Shown here: positions 51,820 through 60,142 of the stretch, in pieces | How positions within the stretch are numbered: the stretch's first letter is position 1 | Layout: every line of letters begins with the position of its first letter | NCBI RefSeq assembly: GCF_007362775.1 | Contig: NZ_CP041692.1 | Coordinates: forward strand, 4,526,001-4,590,000 | Length of the DNA: 64,000 bases | Direction of reading: 5' to 3' | From: Microlunatus elymi | GTDB lineage: Bacteria; Actinomycetota; Actinomycetes; Propionibacteriales; Propionibacteriaceae | Notes under the pieces: generated by a model | Told to the model about the DNA's origin: nothing | Databases searched by the model: none | Seen by the model: only the letters and a program-made list of their open reading frames with translations | Translations under genes and position numbers: made by a program

Positions 51820-52341
51820 TCAGTGGATGCCGGCGCGCTGGGCCAGACCTTTGACGTAGAAGGCCTGGCCGAGGTGCTGGGTGATGTCGCCGATCACGCT
51901 GACCAACCGGACTGATGCAGTGACCGGCGGATCCCAGTTGTCGTCGACGATCCGGTCCAACTCGGCCTCGGTGAGACCGCCCAAGTAGCGACCGGTCAAC
52001 CCCTGCACGTCGTGGTAGTAGCCGGCCAGCAGTTCGCCGCTGACCTGCACCTCGCCGACTTCCTCGGCGCTCTGGCCGTAGCCGGTCGCCCAGTCGTCGA
52101 ACGGCAGGCCGAACTTCTCCCGCCAGGCCGGCCAGGCCTGATCGACGCCGGCCAGGTCGGCGACATGGTCGTCCTGCACCCGAGACGCGTGCCAGACCAA
52201 CCAGGCAATGGAATTGGCGTGATCATCGGGACGATAGGTCGCCTGCGCCTCGCTGAGATCCCGGGTGATCTGATCAACCAGTTCCTGCACACGGCTGAAG
52301 GCGTCGCTCACCAGGGCGCGCAGAGCTTCGATGTCGCTCAT
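51820..52341 (-). CDS. DinB-like (mycothiol-dependent maleylpyruvate isomerase-type) protein
   Basis: A 173-residue four-helix bundle of the DinB/MDMPI superfamily. LRALVSDAFSRVQELVDQIT is helix one, SIAWLVWHASRVQDDHVADL carries the first metal-binding histidines, and VIGDITQHLGQAFYVKGLAQ the last. This metal-dependent family includes mycothiol and bacillithiol S-transferases; the specific role here is unknown. Its stop lies 6 bp from the convergent aminotransferase stop. Confidence 0.88.
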   Translation of the reverse strand: MSDIEALRALVSDAFSRVQELVDQITRDLSEAQATYRPDDHANSIAWLVWHASRVQDDHVADLAGVDQAWPAWREKFGLPFDDWATGYGQSAEEVGEVQVSGELLAGYYHDVQGLTGRYLGGLTEAELDRIVDDNWDPPVTASVRLVSVIGDITQHLGQAFYVKGLAQRAGIH

Positions 52342-52428
52342 CGGATTCCTCCCTCGAATTCGCTTCCCGACAGCCTGCCACCGGTGCCGTTCCTGGCCAA
52401 CAGGGGTGCCGATCGCACGCCGATAGCT

Positions 52429-54951
52429 TCAGCTGGTCGGATTCAGGGTCAGCGTGGAGGTCGCCGCCCGACGAATGCTCGCCGGTTCGGATCGGAACGG
52501 CAGCATCCGATTGGCCGCCCACAGCGGAAGTTGATCATCGTAGTTGTGCTGGAAGGCGTGGCCGGAGTTGCCGCTCTGGTTGATCCAGCGGCTGTCGTCC
52601 ACATCGGCCCAGTTGATCAACATCCGCATCGCCGGCCCGTTGGTGACGGCGAACCCCTGCCGGTCGTCGAAGGAGAGGGCGTTCACGATCGCCGGACCGC
52701 CGGGCGCCGGGTAGTCGCCGCGGTTGAAGAGTCGGTCGATGCCGCCGACCTCGCCGAAGGCCTGATGTCGCAGGGTGATCCGGTGCAGTTGTCCCCAGCG
52801 CCACTGCTGCGAATCCTCGGCCATCATGGCGGTGATGTCCTTGCGGGCCGTCGTCATCGCCCGGATGATCATGTCGTCACGGGTCTCCCGCACGTTCTCG
52901 GTCCGGACGTCGTCCCACCACGGGTCGTCCGGCTTCGTGATCAACTCCGCCAGCACCGCGTACCAGCGATCTCCGCTGCTGGGCTGCAGGTCGGCCGGGA
53001 GTTGATCATCGAAGGTCTGATGCAACAGGTCGCGCATCAGCACGTTGAAGAAGGCGGCGCCGGCCGAGTCGGCCGAGGCTCGGCGATCCCAGGATCTCAA
53101 TACCTGTTGGCCTTCGGCGACCCACCGATCGGTGATCTTGACCTGCAGCAGGGCCGGCAGCAGCGGGTCGGCGTACCGCACCCGGTCGTCGGCGAAGAAG
53201 GTCTCGGCGGTCGCGGGATCGATCTTGCCGGCCGCGGTGATCCGATCGATCAGCTGCTGGCTCCGCCAGCCGTACGACTCGCCGGCCGACAGCGGGTAGG
53301 GGTAATCCGCGCTGACGATCGGCTGGTTGGCCGCGACGATGTAGCCGCTGGGCGGGTTGTAGCTGTACGGCAGTTCAGCGAACTTGATCATGCCGGTCCA
53401 GTCGTACCGCCGGTCCCAGCCGGGCACCGGCACCGAGCCTTCGCCGCGGCCGCGGATCGGGATCGCGCCCGGCAGTTGGTAGCCGATGTTGCCCTGCCGA
53501 TCCGCGTAGAGCAGGTTCTGGGACGGGGACGACAGCAGCTTCGCCGCGGCGCGGAAGCCGGTGAAGTCGGTAGCTCGATCCAGCGCGAACACCGCGTCCA
53601 TCGACCTTGACGGCGTCAGCGCGGTCCAGTTCAGAGCGACTGCGGTGGCGGGCTTCTCGGCCGCACCGACCCGGTGGAATTGATCATCGACGTCCGACAT
53701 CAACGGGCCGTGCCGGGACTGCCGGATGGTGATCTTGTACGGCTCGTCCTGCCCTTTGATCTTGATCTCCTCGGTCCGGATCGTCAGCGGCTGCCAGTCG
53801 TTGCCGACTCGGACCTGATCACCGCGAACCCTTTCCAGATAGAGATCCTGCACGTCGACGTAGGAGGTGGTCAGGCCCCAGCTGATCTGCTGGTTGTGGC
53901 CGATGATCACGCCGGGCATGCCGGAGAAGGTGAAGCCGCTGACGTCGAACGGGCACTGCGCATTCAGGTTGCGGCAGTGCAGACCCATCTGCTCGAAGAT
54001 TGACGGGATCGAGGTGGCCAGATGCGGGTCGTTGGCCAGCATCGCCGCCCCGGTGGTGGTCCGGGATCCCGAGACTGCCCAGGAGTTCGAGCCGACCCCC
54101 GCGTCCGCGCCACCGCCGCCGACCAGCTGCGGGATCGACTGCAGACTCCTCGCCACCCGGCCGAGCGCCGCCTGCGCGTCCGGCGTCTCGACATCGGCGA
54201 CCGGCGGGCGTCCGGACGCCGGACGTGCCTGTGGGTCGAACCGTCCGGCCCGCACCGCGCCCCGAGAGATGATCGGCTGGAACTGATCAAGATCGTAGGG
54301 CGGGAACAGCTCGGCCACCTGGTCGGCGCCGTACTTGGGAGTCAGCAGGGCACGTTCGATCTCGTCGTCCTTGTTGCTGCTCAGATCCCAGGCCATCGCC
54401 TTCAACCAGGACACGGTGTCGACCGCGGTCCACGGCTCCGGCCGGTAGTCCAGCCCGGTCAGCCCGAGCACGCTGTATTCCAGCGACAGCTCGCTCGGCG
54501 ACTGGCTACGCAGATAGGCGTTCACCCCGTCGGCGTACGCGTCCAGGTAGCGCCGCGTGCTCGACGACAGCAGCTGCACCTCCTGTTCGGCGACCTGCCG
54601 CCAGCCCATCGTCCGGATGGTCTTGTCGGTCTCCAACTGGGAGGGGCCGAACAGCTCCGACAGCCGTCCGGCGGTGATGTGCCGGCGGAAGTCCATCTCC
54701 CAGAACCGATCCTGAGCATGGACGAAGCCCTGCGCCAGGAACAGGTCCTCGGCGTTGTCGGCGTAGATGTCGGGCACGCCGTACTGATTGCGGATCACCT
54801 CGACCCGCGAGCGCAGGCCCGGCAACTTCAGCTCGCCGTCGGCCTGCGGAAAGGAGGATCGGGTTGTGGTCACGGCCAGGCTGGAGAGCGCGCCGATGAT
54901 CAACACCAGCACGAAGATCACGAACAGCATCCACCGATGCACCCGACGCAC
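52429..54951 (-). CDS. Penicillin acylase family (Ntn hydrolase) protein
   Basis: An 840-residue secreted or membrane-anchored amidase. The N-terminus MRRVHRWMLFVIFVLVLIIG is an uncleaved anchor or signal; the alpha chain has VPDIYADNAEDLFLAQGFVH and AQDRFWEMDFRRHITAGRLS. Autocleavage should occur before the Ser in GVGSNSWAVSGSRTTTGAAM near residue 290, which becomes the nucleophile; LANDPHLATSIPSIFEQMGL and ISWGLTTSYVDVQDLYLERV follow in the beta chain. Members hydrolyse penicillins, acyl-homoserine lactones or other amides. Substrate not predictable. Length is normal and the gene appears complete. Confidence 0.94.
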   Translation of the reverse strand: MRRVHRWMLFVIFVLVLIIGALSSLAVTTTRSSFPQADGELKLPGLRSRVEVIRNQYGVPDIYADNAEDLFLAQGFVHAQDRFWEMDFRRHITAGRLSELFGPSQLETDKTIRTMGWRQVAEQEVQLLSSSTRRYLDAYADGVNAYLRSQSPSELSLEYSVLGLTGLDYRPEPWTAVDTVSWLKAMAWDLSSNKDDEIERALLTPKYGADQVAELFPPYDLDQFQPIISRGAVRAGRFDPQARPASGRPPVADVETPDAQAALGRVARSLQSIPQLVGGGGADAGVGSNSWAVSGSRTTTGAAMLANDPHLATSIPSIFEQMGLHCRNLNAQCPFDVSGFTFSGMPGVIIGHNQQISWGLTTSYVDVQDLYLERVRGDQVRVGNDWQPLTIRTEEIKIKGQDEPYKITIRQSRHGPLMSDVDDQFHRVGAAEKPATAVALNWTALTPSRSMDAVFALDRATDFTGFRAAAKLLSSPSQNLLYADRQGNIGYQLPGAIPIRGRGEGSVPVPGWDRRYDWTGMIKFAELPYSYNPPSGYIVAANQPIVSADYPYPLSAGESYGWRSQQLIDRITAAGKIDPATAETFFADDRVRYADPLLPALLQVKITDRWVAEGQQVLRSWDRRASADSAGAAFFNVLMRDLLHQTFDDQLPADLQPSSGDRWYAVLAELITKPDDPWWDDVRTENVRETRDDMIIRAMTTARKDITAMMAEDSQQWRWGQLHRITLRHQAFGEVGGIDRLFNRGDYPAPGGPAIVNALSFDDRQGFAVTNGPAMRMLINWADVDDSRWINQSGNSGHAFQHNYDDQLPLWAANRMLPFRSEPASIRRAATSTLTLNPTS

Positions 54952-55100
54952 TCCGGCAGCGTACAGACAGCCGGAATACGCTCCGGCGGGCCACGCGGGA
55001 ATAAGATCGGCTTAGCAGTCGCTATGCTTGAGTGCCAGCCGGCTCGGCGGGTTCCGTCGACCGGCACTTCTTTGCCGAGTGTGATCCGAAGAGAGCCCAG

Positions 55101-55433
55101 ATGCCGACCTACCAATACCGTTGCTCCGAGTGCGGCCAGGACCTGGAAGTGGTCCAGAAGTTCAGCGACGCCGCGCTCACCGAGTGCCCGAACTGCCACG
55201 GCCAGCTGCGCAAGGTCTACAACGCGGTCGGCGTGGTCTTCAAGGGATCCGGCTTCTACAGCACCGACAATCGCAGTGGTTCCAAGGCGGGCACGGCCAC
55301 CGCGACCAGCGATTCGGGCAGCAGCAGCAAGTCCGACTCCGCCAGCAACGGATCGTCGTCCAACGGTTCGTCCTCGTCGGGTTCGAAGGAATCCAGCAGC
55401 AAGGCGGCACCGGCGAAGGCTGCCGCCGGCTGA
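55101..55433 (+). CDS. FmdB family zinc-ribbon protein
   Basis: A 110-residue protein. The first 45 residues are the FmdB zinc ribbon: MPTYQYRCSECGQDLEVVQK, TECPNCHGQLRKVYNAVGVV, with four cysteines (CxxC pairs) and the closing FKGSGFYSTDN. The rest is a Ser/Gly/Lys low-complexity tail (SSSKSDSASNGSSSNGSSSS) ending in an Ala/Lys stretch. In mycobacteria this gene (Rv0991c) lies near the folate ligase, moeA and galU, and encodes a chaperone-like factor. Here it is in its own place, followed by a GC hairpin. Confidence 0.94.
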   Translation: MPTYQYRCSECGQDLEVVQKFSDAALTECPNCHGQLRKVYNAVGVVFKGSGFYSTDNRSGSKAGTATATSDSGSSSKSDSASNGSSSNGSSSSGSKESSSKAAPAKAAAG

Positions 55434-55436
55434 TTT

Positions 55437-55468
55437 GTTCCCGGCCTGTGGATAACTCGGGCCGGAAC
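55437..55468. repeat. Hairpin with a consensus DnaA box in the loop
   Basis: GTTCCCGGCC and GGCCGGAAC pair around TGTGGATAACTCG. TGTGGATAA (55447-55455) is the exact complement of the DnaA consensus TTATCCACA. The hairpin follows the fmdB stop and may end its transcript. Confidence 0.6.
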
Positions 55469-55495
55469 CTCCCGAACACTCCTTAGGTTCGGGAC

Positions 55496-56137
55496 ATGGC
55501 ACGTACCTCAACCTCACCGCTGTCCGAATTCACCCGGCTGATCTCCTGGCACCGGCGCAAGCTGGCGGTGCTGGCCGCCATGGGCGCGGCCGTCGCCGGC
55601 ATCAGCGCAGCCACACCCGAACCGCCGCCCAGCGTCAGCGTGGTGGTGGCGTCGCGCCAGTTGTCCGGCGGGCGGCAACTGACCGCCTCCGACCTGAGCA
55701 CCGTGGATCTACCGGAGTCGGCGGTGCCGTCGGCTGCTCTCACCGACCCGGCGCCGCTGATCGGCCGCACCCTGGTCGCCCCACTCAGCGAAGGTTCGGT
55801 GCTGACCGACCTCAGCGTGCTCGGTCCCCGACCGGACGTCCGGGCCGGCATGGTGATCGCGCCGCTGCGAATCTCTGACGCCGCCGTCGTCGGGCTGCTG
55901 CGGGTCGGCGATCGCGTCGATGTGGTCGCGTCGAATCCGGAGTCCGACGCCGGCGCGAAGGTGATCGCCGATCAGGTCCGAGTGGTCACCATTCCCAAAC
56001 CGGCCGAGGACACCAGCCAACTCTCTCCCACCAGCGGCGACCCGCAGACCCTGCTGCTGATCGAGGTCACCCGAGACCAGGCCACCGCGCTGGCCGACGC
56101 CGCCGCGACCAGCCAACTCAGCGTGCTGCTGGGTTGA
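55496..56137 (+). CDS. SAF-domain protein (CpaB/RcpC-like)
   Basis: A 213-residue exported protein with an N-terminal membrane segment (RKLAVLAAMGAAVAGISAA) and a SAF domain: VVVASRQLSGGRQLTASDLS, LIGRTLVAPLSEGSVLTDLS. RAGMVIAPLRISDAAVVGLL and GDRVDVVASNPESDAGAKVI match the pilus-assembly protein CpaB/RcpC. The other Flp pilus genes are not in this window, so it may be a stand-alone copy. Confidence 0.85.
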   Translation: MARTSTSPLSEFTRLISWHRRKLAVLAAMGAAVAGISAATPEPPPSVSVVVASRQLSGGRQLTASDLSTVDLPESAVPSAALTDPAPLIGRTLVAPLSEGSVLTDLSVLGPRPDVRAGMVIAPLRISDAAVVGLLRVGDRVDVVASNPESDAGAKVIADQVRVVTIPKPAEDTSQLSPTSGDPQTLLLIEVTRDQATALADAAATSQLSVLLG

Positions 56138-56198
56138 CCGGATCTGACCGACGGAGCATCTAGATGGATAGACTTATTTCATCTACCAGGGTAGTCTT

Positions 56199-56390
56199 AT
56201 GAAGCGCAGGGACCTTCTGGACCTCATTGCCGAGTACGCAGCCGAGAACGGCCTGCCGTACACCGAATTGGAAGGTGCTAACCACACCAAGATCAGGGTC
56301 GGCAGTAAACAGGCGACGATCCGGCGTCACCGCGAGGTGAACGAGTTGACCGCTCGGGCCATCCTGAAGCAGATCGGAGTAACGCCATGA
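56199..56390 (+). CDS. hicA: HicA-type toxin
   Basis: A 63-residue mRNA interferase of the HicA (YcfA) fold. MKRRDLLDLIAEYAAENGLP is the first helix; GANHTKIRVGSKQATIRRHR holds the catalytic His and basic strand; NELTARAILKQIGVTP ends it. Its stop overlaps the antitoxin start (ATGA), which is the standard hicAB layout with the toxin first. Two similar sequences upstream, ATAGACTTAT and GTAGTCTTAT, could be antitoxin binding sites. Confidence 0.9.
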   Translation: MKRRDLLDLIAEYAAENGLPYTELEGANHTKIRVGSKQATIRRHREVNELTARAILKQIGVTP

Positions 56391-56770
56391 AGATCACCGC
56401 CGTCGCCCAACGGTCGAGCGCCTGGTGGGCGATCCGCATCCCCGAGGTGGAAGGTGCGTTCACCCAGGCGCGCCGCCTTGACCTGGTGCCCGGCATGGCT
56501 GCCGAGGCTGTCGGAATGCTGTTGGACATAGATCCCGCCAGTATCGAGGTGACGGTCGAACCGCATACCGATCAGGACTCGCTGATCGCCCAGGCCCGAG
56601 AAGCACGTCGGGCTGCCGACGAAGCAGCCACCGAGGCAGCGCGAACGATGCGCCAGGCTGCCCAGCATCTGCTCGCCGAGAATTACACAGTCCGCGATGC
56701 TGGGCGGCTGCTCGGACTGTCGCCACAGCGGGTTTCCCAACTGGCGCATCAAGAGCTGGTTGACGCCTGA
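56387..56770 (+). CDS. hicB: HicB-type antitoxin with C-terminal helix-turn-helix
   Basis: A 127-residue antitoxin. The N-terminal half has the partial RNase H fold of HicB (ITAVAQRSSAWWAIRIPEVE, GAFTQARRLDLVPGMAAEAV), then a helical linker (AQAREARRAADEAATEAART) and a C-terminal DNA-binding part ENYTVRDAGRLLGLSPQRVS, QLAHQELVDA. It neutralises HicA and probably represses the operon. The start ATG overlaps the hicA stop. Confidence 0.88.
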   Translation: MKITAVAQRSSAWWAIRIPEVEGAFTQARRLDLVPGMAAEAVGMLLDIDPASIEVTVEPHTDQDSLIAQAREARRAADEAATEAARTMRQAAQHLLAENYTVRDAGRLLGLSPQRVSQLAHQELVDA

Positions 56771-56772
56771 CC

Positions 56773-57180
56773 TCAGTGGCCGTGGTGCGGGGGGACGTCG
56801 GCGAGTAGGCGGCGCTCGTCGGCGTCCGGGGCGCGGTCGCTGAGCACGGGGCGTTCCGGGTTGTCCAGGTCGAGGCGTTGCCGCAACGCGTTGAGTGCGG
56901 CGATCCACTGGGCGGCGCCGATGCCCTGCCGCAGCTCTGCCGGCACCGGATAGGGCCACGGCTCGCCGGCTGCGCGCCGCTGCCGGATCAGTTCGCGCAG
57001 ACCGTCCGGGCCGCCGTCGCTGCGGTCCGCGATTGCTGCTGCAACCACCTGAAGGTCCGGCGTGGGCTGGGTACCGAGGCCGTCGAGCCGCTGACCGGTG
57101 ATCGCGTACGCCAGCGCCTCGTGCCAACGGACTCCGACGGCATCACGTCCGCTGTCTTCGCTGCCCGTCACGTTGGGCAT
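56773..57180 (-). CDS. Hypothetical protein
   Basis: A 135-residue soluble protein: VRWHEALAYAITGQRLDGLG, QVVAAAIADRSDGGPDGLRE, LIRQRRAAGEPWPYPVPAEL, GIGAAQWIAALNALRQRLDL and a C-terminus VPPHHGH. I do not recognise a domain. The codon pattern is that of a real gene. It ends 2 bp from the convergent hicB stop and is divergent from lutA. An alternative interpretation is a small regulator of the lut genes, but no DNA-binding motif is seen. Confidence 0.6.
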   Translation of the reverse strand: MPNVTGSEDSGRDAVGVRWHEALAYAITGQRLDGLGTQPTPDLQVVAAAIADRSDGGPDGLRELIRQRRAAGEPWPYPVPAELRQGIGAAQWIAALNALRQRLDLDNPERPVLSDRAPDADERRLLADVPPHHGH

Positions 57181-57264
57181 CGTACGGCGGCCGCTGCCCC
57201 ACCGGCGACCACGCCGGAGGAGCCTTTAGGGTTAGGGCCAAACGAGCAACAAGGAGGTGACCGG

Positions 57265-57960
57265 GTGAAGGTGTCGTTGTTCGTCACCTGCCTGGCCGAC
57301 ACGCTGTTTCCCGACGTCGGCAAGGCCACGGTCACCCTGCTGGAGCGGCTGGGATGCGAGGTCGGATTCCCGGTCGAGCAGACCTGTTGCGGTCAGATGC
57401 ACATGAACACCGGCTACGCCCGACCGGCCGGCGACATGGTGCGCGGCTTCGCCGACACGTTCGCCGACGCCGAAGCCGTCGTCGTCCCTTCGGGATCCTG
57501 CACCGGAATGTTGCGCGAGTACGGTCAGAGCGTCGCTCCCGGCGTCCACCTCCCACCGGTGTACGAGTTGACCGAGTTCCTGGTCGACGTGCTCGGCGTC
57601 ACCGACGTCGGAGCCTCGTTCCCGCACAGCGTCACCTATCACCCCACCTGCCACTCGCTGCGACTGATCGGCGTCGGCGACCGCCCCTACCGGCTGCTCG
57701 AGGCGGTCAAGGGCATCGAGCTGCGCGAACTGCCCGAGGCCGAGCAGTGTTGCGGCTTCGGCGGCACCTTCGCACTGAAGAACGCCGACACCTCCTCGGC
57801 GATGGGCGAGGACAAGATCAAGAACGTGATCAAGACCGGCGCCGAGGTGGTCTGCACCTCCGACTCCTCTTGCATGATGAACATCGGTGGCTTCGCCAGC
57901 CGGCACAAGACCGGGATCCGGTCCATGCACCTGGCCGAGATCCTCGCCAGTCAGGAGTGA
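57265..57960 (+). CDS. lutA: L-lactate oxidation protein LutA
   Basis: A 231-residue protein with two CCG domains: VEQTCCGQMHMNTGYARPAG, VVVPSGSCTGMLREYGQSVA and YHPTCHSLRLIGVGDRPYRL, LPEAEQCCGFGGTFALKNAD, CTSDSSCMMNIGGFASRHKT. These bind iron-sulfur clusters in the LutABC complex that oxidises L-lactate to pyruvate. The GTG at 57265 is preceded by AAGGAGG 7 nt upstream, a strong signal, so I chose it over the longer open frame. The next gene starts 2 bp after its stop. Confidence 0.95.
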   Translation: MKVSLFVTCLADTLFPDVGKATVTLLERLGCEVGFPVEQTCCGQMHMNTGYARPAGDMVRGFADTFADAEAVVVPSGSCTGMLREYGQSVAPGVHLPPVYELTEFLVDVLGVTDVGASFPHSVTYHPTCHSLRLIGVGDRPYRLLEAVKGIELRELPEAEQCCGFGGTFALKNADTSSAMGEDKIKNVIKTGAEVVCTSDSSCMMNIGGFASRHKTGIRSMHLAEILASQE

Positions 57961-57962
57961 TC

Positions 57963-59450
57963 ATGACCAGCCAGCAGGTAGGGCTACATCCCAAGCCGGG
58001 TGAGGCATTCCTGGGCATGCCGACCTTCACCAAGGCCGCCCACATCGCGCTCGCCGATGATCAACTTCGACGCAACCTCGGTCACGCCACCCACACCATC
58101 CGGGACAAACGCAAGCGGGTGGTCGGCGAGCTGGAGGACTGGCAGGACCTTCGCAGCACGGCCGCGGCGATCAAGGACAACACGCTCGCCAATCTCGATC
58201 GGCACCTGGAGCAGTTCGAGGCCGCCGCCACCGCGGCCGGCGCCACCGTGCACTGGGCCGCCGATGCTGCCGAGGCCTGCAAGATCGGGATCGAGATCGC
58301 TCAGCGCCACCGGGCCACCGACGTGATCAAGGTGAAGTCGATGGCCACCCAGGAGATCGGGCTCAACGAGGAGCTGGAGAAGAACGGCATCCACGCCTGG
58401 GAGACCGATCTGGCCGAGCTGATCGTCCAGCTCGGCGGCGACACCCCCAGCCACTTCCTGGTGCCGGCGATCCACCGCAACCGGGACGAGATCCGGCAGA
58501 TCTTCGCCGACAAGATGGGTGAGGTCGGCCGACCCGCACCGGCCGACCTGACCGACGAGCCGCGCCGCCTGGCCGAGGCCGCCCGGCTGCATCTGCGGGA
58601 GAAGTTCCTGGCAGGAAAGGTGGCCTTCTCCGGCGCCAACTTCGCCATCGCCGAGACCGGCACCCTGGTCGTGCTGGAGTCCGAGGGCAACGGCCGGATG
58701 TGTCTGACCCTGCCGGACGTGCTGGTCTCGGTGGTCGGGATCGAGAAGCTACTGCCGACGTTCGCCGATCTCGAGGTGTTCCTGCAGGTGCTGCCCCGGT
58801 CGTCGACCGCGGAGCGGATGAACCCGTACACCACGATGTGGACCGGCGTGACTGAGGGCGACGGACCGCAGGAGGTGCACATCATCCTGCTGGACAACGG
58901 CCGCACCCGGGCGCTGGCCGACACCACCGGCCGGCAGGCGCTGCGTTGCATCCGCTGCTCGGCCTGCCTGAACGTGTGTCCGGTGTACGAGCGGGTCGGC
59001 GGCCACGCCTACGGCTCGGTCTACCCCGGCCCGATCGGTGCGATCCTGAATCCCTTGCTGCACGGGGTTTCCGAGCCGCACGACGCCGCGCTCCCCTACG
59101 CGTCCAGCCTGTGCGGTGCCTGCTACGAGGCCTGCCCGGTCAAGATCGACATCCCCTCGGTGCTGGTCGAGCAACGGGCCGAGGTGATCGAGGATCGTGC
59201 CGAGCGCGGCGGTCCGAACGCCGAGGCGCTGGCGATGCGGATCGCGGCCTGGACGTTTGCCGATCATCGCCGGCTGGAGCGTGCGCAACGGCTGGCCGGC
59301 CGGGTCGGCCCGGCCGCAAAGTACGTACGGCGGCTGCCCGGCATGCTGGGCGGCTGGACGCAGAGCCGGGACCTCCCGCCGGTCCCGAGGGAGTCCTTCC
59401 ACCAGTGGTGGGAACGGACCCGAGCCGCAGGCAAGGAGGGCGGCCGATGA
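57963..59450 (+). CDS. lutB: L-lactate oxidation iron-sulfur protein LutB
   Basis: A 495-residue protein. The N-terminal LUD domain has IKVKSMATQEIGLNEELEKN, GTPSHFLVP-like segment DTPSHFLVPAIHRNRDEIRQ and GANFAIAETGTLVVLESEGN, then CLTLPDVLVSVVGIEKLLPT. Two [4Fe-4S] motifs follow: ALRCIRCSACLNVCPVYERV and CGACYEACPVKIDIP. The C-terminus has the LutB pattern RLPGMLGGWTQSRDLPPVPR. It is the electron-transfer subunit between LutA and LutC. Start is ATG 57963. Confidence 0.96.
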   Translation: MTSQQVGLHPKPGEAFLGMPTFTKAAHIALADDQLRRNLGHATHTIRDKRKRVVGELEDWQDLRSTAAAIKDNTLANLDRHLEQFEAAATAAGATVHWAADAAEACKIGIEIAQRHRATDVIKVKSMATQEIGLNEELEKNGIHAWETDLAELIVQLGGDTPSHFLVPAIHRNRDEIRQIFADKMGEVGRPAPADLTDEPRRLAEAARLHLREKFLAGKVAFSGANFAIAETGTLVVLESEGNGRMCLTLPDVLVSVVGIEKLLPTFADLEVFLQVLPRSSTAERMNPYTTMWTGVTEGDGPQEVHIILLDNGRTRALADTTGRQALRCIRCSACLNVCPVYERVGGHAYGSVYPGPIGAILNPLLHGVSEPHDAALPYASSLCGACYEACPVKIDIPSVLVEQRAEVIEDRAERGGPNAEALAMRIAAWTFADHRRLERAQRLAGRVGPAAKYVRRLPGMLGGWTQSRDLPPVPRESFHQWWERTRAAGKEGGR

Positions 59451-60067
59451 GCAGTCGAGAACAGGTGCTGGCGGCGGTTCGCGGCGCGATCCGGGACGCA
59501 GCAGCACCGCCGATCCCCCGCGACTATCAACGCGACCTCGGGATGGACTCGGCCGGGCTGATCGCGCTGTTCGCCGAGCGGGTCGGTGACTACAAGGCCG
59601 ACGTGGAGGTGATCAAGCGAGCCGACGTCGGCCGGGTGATCGGCAATCAGCTGGCGACCCGGCAGATCGGCTCCGTGGTGGTCCCCGATGATCTTGATCC
59701 GGGTTGGCTGACAACCGTTACCAGCAAGGTGATCCGGGATCATGCGGACCTTTCCGCCGTTGATCTTGATCAGATCGACGCGGTGATCACTGGCAGCGCT
59801 GCTGCCGTCGCGTTGACCGGGACCATCGTGCTCGACGGCGGCCGGATCCAGGGCCGGCGAGCGATCAGCCTGGTGCCCGACACCCACGTCTGCGTGGTCG
59901 ACGCCGACGACATCGTCGGCACCGTGCCCGAGGTGATCGGCCGGCTCGACCCGACCCGTCCGTTGACCTGGATCGCCGGCCCGAGCGCGACCAGCGACAT
60001 CGAACTGGACCGGGTCGAGGGTGTGCACGGTCCCCGCAACCTTGTGGTGTTGATCACGACGTCGTGA
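59447..60067 (+). CDS. lutC: L-lactate oxidation protein LutC
   Basis: A 206-residue LUD-domain protein. REQVLAAVRGAIRDAAAPPI, GLIALFAERVGDYKADVEVI, AVITGSAAAVALTGTIVLDG and RAISLVPDTHVCVVDADDIV carry the LutC signatures (GxxxxIAETGT-like loop, here AAVALTGTIV). The ATG overlaps the lutB stop (ATGA). LutABC act together at the membrane side of lactate oxidation. No lactate permease or GntR-type LutR is present next to it. Confidence 0.94.
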   Translation: MSSREQVLAAVRGAIRDAAAPPIPRDYQRDLGMDSAGLIALFAERVGDYKADVEVIKRADVGRVIGNQLATRQIGSVVVPDDLDPGWLTTVTSKVIRDHADLSAVDLDQIDAVITGSAAAVALTGTIVLDGGRIQGRRAISLVPDTHVCVVDADDIVGTVPEVIGRLDPTRPLTWIAGPSATSDIELDRVEGVHGPRNLVVLITTS

Positions 60068-60123
60068 CCGAACGCGAGCACCGTGAGCAGCGTCACAGTC
60101 CATAGTGGAACAATCATTCCTCA

Positions 60124-60137
60124 CTTGAATGTTCAAG
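60124..60137. promoter_or_regulatory. Palindromic operator before the nitroreductase
   Basis: CTTGAA, TG, TTCAAG form a perfect 6-bp inverted repeat only 5 bp before the nitroreductase ATG. TTGAA-type palindromes of this kind bind MarR-family regulators. No such gene is adjacent. Confidence 0.6.
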
Positions 60138-60142
60138 CAATC

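Noticed and set aside
52012-53610. 532-codon plus-strand open frame
   Set aside because: Antisense to penicillin acylase; no domain or ribosome-binding site.
55031-55080. Hairpin GTGCCAGCCGG/CCGGCAC before fmdB as a terminator or riboswitch
   Set aside because: Pairing is imperfect and the following sequence lacks conserved features of a known RNA class.
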